From NCBI GenBank assembly GCA_021107195.1, contig JAIOTF010000326.1, forward strand, positions 1 through 5,531: DNA of 5,531 nt, given 5' to 3'. Each line of letters begins with the position of its first letter. Position 1 is the stretch's first letter. This stretch comes from Anaerolineaceae bacterium (GTDB taxonomy: Bacteria > Chloroflexota > Anaerolineae > Anaerolineales > Anaerolineaceae). This document shows positions 1 to 4,648 of this stretch, piece by piece. The notes under the pieces were generated by a model that saw only the letters and a program-made list of their open reading frames with translations, was not told the DNA's origin and searched no databases. The position numbers and the translations under genes were made by a program.

Positions 1-16
1 AGAAACCCTACAATTT

Positions 17-235
17 TCATCCGGTTAGCGGCAGAATCTCACCAGACAGGTAGTTTTCCTCCTTCCGTGCTAATTCTATCCACCGCTGTCCACAACTGTC
101 CCGTGGATAAAAATTTGAGCCAAAAACCCTATATGCGGAGGGTTCCTTTGTCTCGTCCCGTACATACAGGGTCAATTCTTCGATCGGTAACTGTTCTCCA
201 CAATATCCACAGCCCCTACTATGATTACTAAGACT
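17..235 (-). pseudogene. Possible small Cys-containing protein, start not found
   Basis: The minus strand is open for 73 codons, from just after a stop at 236-238 to a TGA at 17-19. The translation looks protein-like: a CGYCGEQ segment with a CxxC pair near the N-terminal end, an acidic/basic middle (TLYVRDETKEPSAYRVFG) and an SCGQRWIELARKEEN segment near the end. The CxxC pair suggests half of a zinc ribbon, but only one further Cys is present, so a complete four-ligand site is not visible. There is no ATG or GTG, and the only in-frame alternative start I see is a TTG at 173-175, which would lose the CxxC and lacks a good ribosome binding site. A TATAAAAT sequence at 237-244 on the minus strand could be a -10 box. 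It could be a degraded gene, a gene with an unusual start, or chance. The plus strand is also open here in one frame, which lowers confidence. Confidence 0.3.
76..211. promoter_or_regulatory. Cluster of DnaA-box-like 9-mers
   Basis: Five 9-mers resemble the DnaA box TTATCCACA. CTATCCACC (76-84) and CTGTCCACA (86-94) have two mismatches each. On the opposite strand, TTATCCACG (102-110) has one mismatch. TTCTCCACA (194-202) and ATATCCACA (203-211) have one mismatch each and lie end to end. A strongly AT-rich stretch follows from about 225. This arrangement is seen at replication origins and DnaA-controlled promoters. The caution is that the minus strand may code here, and Cys-Gly codons (TGT GGA) generate such matches by themselves. 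Confidence 0.35.
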
Positions 236-238
236 CTA

Positions 239-435
239 TTTTATAAAGATATAAGGATAATATGTTTACCGCATGCATCAAAAATTCTGAGTTTTCACTT
301 AAAAATAAAAACCTTTTCTGGCTTTAACTTTTCAGGAACGTTTTACTGAAAAATTACCGAAAAGTTCGGGAGACAAATTTTTGAATCTCATGAATGATCA
401 ATCAACGAGATATCAAACACGATGATTTCCTTAAT
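239..435. other. AT-rich non-coding stretch
   Basis: No convincing reading frame is seen on either strand. The stretch is rich in A and T runs, for example around 241-265 and 300-380. It lies beside the DnaA-box-like cluster, so it could serve as an unwinding element, but no defined 13-mer repeats were recognised. Confidence 0.4.
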
Positions 436-734
436 TCAAAATTGAATTCTCGAAGCCATCAACGTTGTTGGGAAAGGCGCAAACCATACGATTTGTACAA
501 ATGGCACATGCCGCACTCTGCGATGATCAATCTGAGCCAATAGTCTGGTGAAGAGTTCCATGCAGCTGATCAGAAAAAAAGCTGCAAGTGCCGTATATCC
601 TGGTGCTTCTTTTGGCCGATATTGTGAAAATGCCTTTTGAAAATAGAACACCAGTAGAAATATAGGCCCGGCAGAGATCGGGGTTACAGGCAGTTTGCCA
701 GTTTTTTGAAAAAGTCAATCAATCCTGATTCCAT
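436..734 (-). pseudogene. Frameshifted small membrane protein remnant
   Basis: Two minus-strand frames join into one plausible protein of about 100 residues. The first begins with ATG at 732-734 and reads MESGLIDFFKKLA before running into a stop at 684-686. The second is open from 714 down to the TGA at 436-438 and continues as KLPVTPISAGPIFLLVFYF. A one-base loss near 690-699 would connect them. The joined product has hydrophobic segments around PISAGPIFLLVFYF, YTALAAFFLISCMELF and VPFVQIVWFAPF, separated by charged loops (QKAFSQYRPKEAPG and QIDHRRVRH), which suggests two or three membrane passes. No family was recognised, and the ribosome binding site before the ATG is weak. A GTG at 649-651 could start a shorter 71-residue product. 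A decayed gene is the preferred reading, but a chance open frame cannot be excluded. Confidence 0.4.
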
Positions 735-841
735 TCTTGACGAAAAACGAGTAATGAAAATCAATAGTGAAAAGCAGCCTCTTGCGCATAGATTAATAGA
801 GGCCACGTCTCATCTGCAAGGACAATGCTGTTCTCAACTTA
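735..841. other. Intergenic stretch without recognised features
   Basis: This is the region upstream of the GntR promoter and, on the other strand, of the membrane protein remnant. No reading frame, RNA gene or repeat could be supported here. Confidence 0.4.
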
Positions 842-879
842 TTGGAAAGGCCAAAACATTTATGATACAATGATACAAT
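842..879 (+). promoter_or_regulatory. Putative promoter of the GntR/SdpI operon, repeated extended -10
   Basis: The 9-mer TGATACAAT occurs twice, at 863-871 and 871-879, sharing one base, so the period is 8 bp. Each copy fits an extended -10 element (TGn followed by TACAAT, five of six to TATAAT). TTGGAA at 842-847 could be the -35 for the first copy, with an 18-bp spacer. The direct repeat could also be an operator for the downstream GntR regulator, since YtrA-type genes are usually autoregulated. The implied leader is about 140 nt. A second TATAAA at 913-918 is a weaker alternative. Confidence 0.5.
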
Positions 880-953
880 AAGCTTGTGATGCTCTATCCA
901 TAAGCATCCCGGTATAAATCTTTTATTCGTTCACCGATCTGCATGATGTGAAT

Positions 954-972
954 CCCCCGAAGTAATCGGGGG
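954..972 (+). promoter_or_regulatory. GC-rich hairpin in the leader of the GntR gene
   Basis: CCCCCGA (954-960) and TCGGGGG (966-972) are perfect complements around a five-base loop, in otherwise AT-rich sequence 48 bp before the GntR start. No T-run follows on the + strand, so it is not a standard terminator. It could stabilise the mRNA or act as a regulator-binding palindrome. Confidence 0.5.
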
Positions 973-1020
973 AGAAATATAGCTGTTCAAGATTGAGTTT
1001 TCCGCTTATTGAGGTGACAA

Positions 1021-1446
1021 ATGAAAACCAATGAATCCATTGTGATTGAAATTGACCCCGGGGCATCCACCCCAATCTATATGCAAATCGTAGAAAAATT
1101 GCACAGTTTGATGGTCGCCGGGCAGCTTGATCCGGGAGACCGGCTGCCGCCGGTGCGTAAATTGGCTGAGTCGCTGGACATCAATTTCAACACTGTTGCC
1201 CGCGCCTACCGCTGGCTGGAAGAAGCTGGCCTGCTCTCTATGTGCCAGGGACGCGGCACCTTTGTACTCAACCGCCCGCTGGCAGCCCTGGAGCGTCAAG
1301 AGCAGCAAGAGAGCCTGGATCATTTCACCCGTCGTATGATCAAGGATGCCCAGCGTTTGGGATTTTCTCCGTCAGATTTGCTGGCGACATTAACTCAATC
1401 AGTTGAGATCAAGTCTCTTCAAACAGCGATTAAGGAAGAAGAATAA
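1021..1446 (+). CDS. GntR family transcriptional regulator, YtrA subfamily
   Basis: This is a cytoplasmic DNA-binding repressor of 141 residues. The winged helix-turn-helix spans about residues 18-82: it opens with PIYMQIVEKL, contains the recognition region LPPVRKLAESLDINFNTVAR (42-61) followed by AYRWLEEAGLL, and closes with the wing motif GRGTFV (77-82). The tail after the domain is only about 59 residues, too short for the ligand-binding domains of the FadR, HutC or MocR types. This is the hallmark of the YtrA subfamily, whose members control adjacent ABC transporter operons and usually repress their own promoter. GAGGTG at 1011-1016 lies just before the ATG. The stop is 2 bp from the next start, so the two genes are co-transcribed. 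The likely operator is the repeated promoter region upstream. The effector is unknown; cell-wall-active compounds are typical for the family. Confidence 0.93.
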   Translation: MKTNESIVIEIDPGASTPIYMQIVEKLHSLMVAGQLDPGDRLPPVRKLAESLDINFNTVARAYRWLEEAGLLSMCQGRGTFVLNRPLAALERQEQQESLDHFTRRMIKDAQRLGFSPSDLLATLTQSVEIKSLQTAIKEEE

Positions 1447-1448
1447 AC

Positions 1449-2099
1449 ATGAAGACAAAAACAACCTGGATTGTAATAGGAATATTGACAGCGACATCGC
1501 TGGTGATTGGTGTGGCCGTGTACGGTTTATTGCCGGAACAAGTGGCTTCTCACTGGAACGCCCAGGGTGAGGCGGACGGCTATAGTTCGGCTATATCCGG
1601 TATCCTGCTCCTGCCCGCCATTATGGCGGGTACGTGTGTGCTGCTGATGTTTGTTCCTTCTATTGACCCTTTGAAGGAAAACATTGAAGCCTTCCGCCCG
1701 GACTATAACAGCATGATTGTTGCGATGGCTGGTTTCCTGCTCTATCTGCACGTGCTGACCCTGCTTTGGAATCTTGACATAGAGTTTCAAATGAACAGCC
1801 TGCTTGCCCCGGGATTTGGTGGATTGTTCTTCCTGATTGGTGAAATGGTCGGCAAAGCCCGCCGCAACTTCTTTATTGGTGTTCGCACACCCTGGACTTT
1901 GAGCAGCGACCGGGTATGGAAAAGAACACACGAACGCGCTGCGATGGGTTACAAGGTCGCCGGAGCATTGACTCTGCTCGCCATTCCCTTTCCACAGTGG
2001 GCATTTATTACGATGGTCGGTCCCATGTTGGTGGTATCCGTCTATACCGTGGTTTATTCTTATGTGGAATTTCAGCGAGAAAAAGAAGGAAAGCCGTAG
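1449..2099 (+). CDS. SdpI family membrane protein with DUF1648 domain
   Basis: This is a polytopic membrane protein of 216 residues with about six hydrophobic segments (roughly 7-27, 48-70, 88-108, 117-134, 168-185 and 186-206). The N-terminal DUF1648 signature is visible as LPEQVASHWNAQGEADGY (28-45), between the first two membrane segments. The C-terminal SdpI-type signature is GKARRNFFIGVRTPWTL (135-151), followed by the conserved W-x-x-T-H of VWKRTHERA. In Bacillus, SdpI gives immunity to the SdpC toxin and transmits its presence to the repressor SdpR; most homologues elsewhere are uncharacterised. AAGGAAG at about 1432-1438 can serve as ribosome binding site, and the ATG lies 2 bp after the GntR stop, so the pair is translated from one message. 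Pairing with a YtrA-type regulator and a nearby ABC exporter suggests envelope protection against peptides. This role is inferred. Confidence 0.9.
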   Translation: MKTKTTWIVIGILTATSLVIGVAVYGLLPEQVASHWNAQGEADGYSSAISGILLLPAIMAGTCVLLMFVPSIDPLKENIEAFRPDYNSMIVAMAGFLLYLHVLTLLWNLDIEFQMNSLLAPGFGGLFFLIGEMVGKARRNFFIGVRTPWTLSSDRVWKRTHERAAMGYKVAGALTLLAIPFPQWAFITMVGPMLVVSVYTVVYSYVEFQREKEGKP

Positions 2100-2110
2100 A
2101 TATTTGCCAA

Positions 2111-2126
2111 TGTTTCACGTGAAACA
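2111..2126. promoter_or_regulatory. parS: parS site 1 (ParB/Spo0J-binding centromere)
   Basis: TGTTTCACGTGAAACA is a perfect match to the canonical 16-bp chromosomal parS palindrome. Dyad symmetry extends to 22 bp here (2108-2129). ParB dimers load at such sites and spread as CTP-dependent clamps to build the partition complex and recruit SMC. Chromosomal parS sites cluster around the replication origin in most bacteria. Confidence 0.95.
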
Positions 2127-2194
2127 TTGTGTTCAGCTCGGACCTGCCCATTCACACATCATCGCCAGTTACGCGACGAAAAACTTTTTATTCG

Positions 2195-2200
2195 TATAAT
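2195..2200 (+). promoter_or_regulatory. Putative -10 box of the ABC transporter operon
   Basis: A perfect TATAAT lies about 100 bp before the ATPase start, in an AT-rich patch between the two parS sites. No good -35 is seen at 17 bp (that position reads CGCGAC). The promoter is therefore weakly supported, or depends on an activator or alternative spacing. Confidence 0.45.
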
Positions 2201-2222
2201 ATATAGGCAAACGGTCGCCTGA

Positions 2223-2238
2223 TGTTTCACGTGAAACA
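2223..2238. promoter_or_regulatory. parS: parS site 2 (ParB/Spo0J-binding centromere)
   Basis: This is a second perfect TGTTTCACGTGAAACA, with symmetry extending to 18 bp (2222-2239). Its centre is 112 bp from the first site. It lies between the TATAAT box and the ATPase start, so it would be in the 5' leader of the transcript if that promoter is used. Confidence 0.95.
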
Positions 2239-2298
2239 TTGCGCGGCTTTTTCCCCGCCTGATATCAACGAAATTGGACTGCAAGAAAGACGGTTATT

Positions 2299-3267
2299 AT
2301 GGAAGCGATTGTTCGTGTCGATCAACTGTCTTACCGCTATGGGGAATGTCTGGCGGTAGATCGTTTATGTTTTGAATCCCAGCCTGGCGAGGTGCTCGGT
2401 TTGTTGGGTCCTAACGGGGCTGGCAAGACGACAACCGTGCGTCTCTTGAATGGTCTCCTTGTTCCAGCCTCCGGCCAACTGACCGTGATGGGGCTGGACC
2501 CGGTTTCCCAGGGGTGCCGGCTGCGCAGGCATACTGGCGTTTTAACTGAAACGCCTGCTCTCTATGAGCGTCTCACCGCCCGCCAAAACCTGAACTTCTT
2601 TGGGGTCATGGCAGGTATGGAATCCCCGGCGCTTGAGACACGTATCGCTGAATTGCTGGCTTTCTTTGAATTGACCGAGCGTGCCAACCAGCGCATTTCT
2701 GCTTACAGTAAGGGTATGAAGCAGCGTCTGGCGTTGGCCCGTGCCCTTTTGCATCGTCCGAAAATTCTCTTTCTCGACGAACCAACCTCTGGCCTCGACC
2801 CCGAAGCATCCCGTGCGGTGCATGAGTTGATTGAATCGATCTGCCGCCAGAACGGGCAGACCGTGCTGCTGTGTACCCACAACCTGCATGAAGCGCAGCG
2901 CCTTTGCGATCGACTGGTGATCCTGGACCGCGGCCAACTGCTGGCATTTGGCAGCATGGACGATCTGCGCCAGCAGTTTGTGCCGGGTTTATGGGTTGCT
3001 GTGGAGTTCCTGCGCCCGCTGCCGTCTGCAGCAGCAGAACAGCTTTTGACGATTCCCGGTGTCGTGCAGGTCAAACCCGAAGACAAGCGCACATGGACGA
3101 TCCGCGTAGAAAACGAATCCGTAGTGCCCTCTCTGGCTTCTTATCTGGTTGCCATGAATGCGGCTTTGCTCTCGCTTATGCCGCGCCAGGTCTCATTGGA
3201 AGAAATCTATTTCAAGCTCCAGCGTGGAGATCGTTTTGCCCACCAGGAGGTGCAGCATGAATACTAA
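2299..3267 (+). CDS. ABC transporter ATP-binding protein
   Basis: This is the cytoplasmic ATPase subunit of an ABC-2 type exporter, 322 residues, which is usual for the CcmA/NatA/DrrA-like class. Walker A is GPNGAGKTT (37-45), the ABC signature is YSKGMKQR (136-143), Walker B is ILFLDEP (156-162), the D-loop is SGLD (164-167) and the H-loop histidine is H194 in CTHNLHEA. The Q-loop position reads VLTETPALYERLT, with Glu84 where Gln is usual; as far as I recall, this variant is seen in some of these exporters. The C-terminal 100 residues are an accessory domain. The ribosome binding site is weak (AAGAAAG, 2283-2289). The end overlaps the permease start by 11 bp, indicating translational coupling. 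The substrate is not deducible; the neighbouring YtrA-type regulator and SdpI protein point to antibiotic, peptide or lipid export. Confidence 0.95.
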   Translation: MEAIVRVDQLSYRYGECLAVDRLCFESQPGEVLGLLGPNGAGKTTTVRLLNGLLVPASGQLTVMGLDPVSQGCRLRRHTGVLTETPALYERLTARQNLNFFGVMAGMESPALETRIAELLAFFELTERANQRISAYSKGMKQRLALARALLHRPKILFLDEPTSGLDPEASRAVHELIESICRQNGQTVLLCTHNLHEAQRLCDRLVILDRGQLLAFGSMDDLRQQFVPGLWVAVEFLRPLPSAAAEQLLTIPGVVQVKPEDKRTWTIRVENESVVPSLASYLVAMNAALLSLMPRQVSLEEIYFKLQRGDRFAHQEVQHEY

Positions 3268-4089
3268 AATTTTGAAAGCAATCGCTACCAAAGATATTTT
3301 GGAAGTGAAGCAGAACAAAGCAGCCTGGATGCCGATGGTCATCGTCCCGCTCATCTTTGTTCTTCTCATCCCTTTAGGACTTATCCTTATCCCCCAATTC
3401 CTGGATATCCCTATCGATGAGTTCCTGGCCGATCCTGATCTGGAAATTTTCCTGGCCAATATGCCGCCCTCTTTGCAGCAAACCCTGGAAGGCCTCGATC
3501 CGATCCAGAGTGCCCTGGTCATGGCCCTCGGCTATATGTTTGCCCCCCTGTTCCTTATCTTCCCGCTGATGTTTTCGACCGTGATTGCCGCTGAGTCCTT
3601 TGCCGGTGAACGCGAGCGCAAGACGATGGAGGCGCTGTTGTATACCCCGGCTACCGACAGCGAACTGTTTATGGGCAAGGTGCTGGCTGCTTTCATTCCC
3701 GCATTGATCCTCACCTGGGGCAGTTTTTTTGGTTACATGATCGTGGTCAACGCTGCTTCTTTCCCCTTGTTTGGCCGTATCTGGTTTCCCCTGCCCAGTT
3801 GGTGGCCGCTGATGTTTTGGATCGCTCCTGCTCTGGCCTTGCTCGGTATCTCTGCCACGGTTTTGATCTCTGTCCGTAACCAGACCTTTATGGGAGCATA
3901 TCAGTTAAGCAGCTCTCTGTTGTGGTCGTGGTAGACCTGATGGTCGGACAGATTTCCGGTGTGCTCTATCTCAGTGTGGGAGTAGGCTTGCTCATGGGGC
4001 TGGTGCTGTGGCTTGCCGCACTTGGCCTCACCACCATGGCTGTGCGCAGTTTCAATCGTTATAAACTACTGGGTGAATCAAGCAGGTGA
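3257..4089 (+). pseudogene. ABC-2 type permease, interrupted by a one-base frameshift
   Basis: This would be the membrane subunit paired with the preceding ATPase. It starts at the ATG at 3257, with AGGAGG at 3245-3250 six bases away and an 11-bp overlap with the ATPase gene. The first frame runs 225 codons to a TAG at 3932-3934. It shows a membrane segment at about residues 25-47, a long external loop (LDIPIDEFLADPDLEIFL...), further segments, and the cytoplasmic ESFAGERERKTMEALLYTP motif typical of Na+/ABC-2 exporters. The protein then resumes in the next frame (codons beginning at 3913, 3916 and onward) as VVVVVDLMVGQISGVLYLSV, ending with SFNRYKLLGESSR and a TGA at 4087-4089. Joined, it gives about 277 residues with six likely membrane segments. 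The break lies around 3913-3930, consistent with one missing base. It could be a real inactivating mutation, a phase-variable site or a sequencing error. No classic slippery heptamer was seen. Confidence 0.88.
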
Positions 4090-4163
4090 GATGCTTCCCG
4101 CATCCTGATCTTGCCGAAGGAGTCAAGGGAAAAATGAAGAGTTGGCTGTTTGTTGATTGTACT

Positions 4164-4233
4164 TAATACGATAAAGATAATAATATTTATCGTAATACGG
4201 TGTGGCGTATCAAGTAAAAACGCATATGATACG
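4164..4233. repeat. AT-rich inverted and direct repeats
   Basis: TACGATAAA (4167-4175) is exactly mirrored by TTTATCGTA (4186-4194) around ten A/T-rich bases. A second inverted pair, CGTATCA (4206-4212) and TGATACG (4227-4233), follows immediately. TAATACG also occurs as a direct repeat (4164-4170 and 4193-4199). The stretch could be an operator array or a readily melted region. No protein was matched to it. Confidence 0.45.
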
Positions 4234-4283
4234 TTAATAAAATTTTCATTTTCTTTTAATGTACCTGTCCTAAAATATAAATG

Positions 4284-4320
4284 TCGATCGCTCGGGTGCC
4301 CCCCTCACTCGAGCGATTGA
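4284..4320. terminator. Hairpin 1 downstream of the ABC operon
   Basis: A 15-bp stem (4284-4298 with 4306-4320, two G-T pairs) closes a seven-base loop CCCCCCT. It lies about 195 bp after the permease stop. Only a weak T-run follows (CTTTAATC), so intrinsic termination on the + strand is uncertain; the AT-rich flank on the left might support the other direction. It shares its core with hairpin 2. Confidence 0.5.
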
Positions 4321-4362
4321 TGCTTTAATCCGCCACATCAAATTTGTATCTCCCTTGTCGTT

Positions 4363-4412
4363 TTATCCACCTTTTTTGCCCTTTATCCACCAAAAACAGT
4401 CACTTATCCCCA
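4363..4412 (+). promoter_or_regulatory. Three evenly spaced DnaA-box-like 9-mers
   Basis: TTATCCACC occurs at 4363-4371 and again at 4383-4391, and TTATCCCCA lies at 4404-4412. Each differs by one base from the DnaA box TTATCCACA. All have the same orientation and are spaced 20 and 21 bp, about two helical turns, so they face one side of the DNA. The first two also share a preceding T. AT-rich sequence flanks the array on both sides. It may be an origin element or a DnaA-binding regulatory site. Confidence 0.45.
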
Positions 4413-4512
4413 AATGAAAGAAAGATTAGAGCTATAAAGCGGTTGTGTTTTGGTTAGTGTTTTAATCTGATATTAATGTTTAATCCGCTGAAATTTGATA
4501 TATTATTGCCGT

Positions 4513-4553
4513 CAAACGCTTGGGTGCTCTCCTCACTCAGGCGTCTGTTTTTT
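4513..4553 (+). terminator. Rho-independent terminator (hairpin 2)
   Basis: ACGCTTGGGTG (4516-4526) pairs with CACTCAGGCGT (4534-4544) through 11 pairs, two of them G-T, around a seven-base loop CTCTCCT. Six T residues (4548-4553) follow closely. This is a good intrinsic terminator for + strand transcription entering from the left, and it insulates the phosphodiesterase gene downstream. Confidence 0.75.
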
Positions 4554-4586
4554 AACAGCTCTTTAAATCCCTCTGACACCTCTCCA

Positions 4587-4608
4587 TGTTACAATCAAAT
4601 TAGATTGT
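4587..4608 (+). promoter_or_regulatory. Putative extended -10 promoter with overlapping inverted repeat
   Basis: TGTTACAAT (4587-4595) fits an extended -10 element, about 55 bp before the phosphodiesterase start and just after the terminator. It overlaps an inverted repeat, ACAATC (4591-4596) and GATTGT (4603-4608), which could be an operator. No good -35 at the usual spacing was found; CTGACA at 4573-4578 is too close. Confidence 0.4.
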
Positions 4609-4648
4609 CTCTCCGGATTTATTCTTTATTGCAGGAGGTAGAGTCAGC

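Noticed and set aside
527..718. 63-codon minus-strand frame overlapping the membrane protein remnant
   Set aside because: The alternative frame at 436-714 has the more natural hydrophobic segments; this one looks like its out-of-frame shadow.
2542..3092. Several minus-strand open frames opposite the ABC ATPase
   Set aside because: They are antisense to a gene with all ABC motifs in order, and show no plausible protein features or ribosome binding sites.
3158..3256. Extended start for the permease at 3158
   Set aside because: The ATG at 3257 has a perfect AGGAGG six bases away, and the extra 33 residues lie fully inside the ATPase gene with an unlikely composition.
3905..3935. Programmed -1 ribosomal frameshift in the permease
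   Set aside because: No X-XXY-YYZ heptamer or obvious downstream stem was found, and ABC-2 permeases are not known for recoding; mutation or sequence error is simpler.
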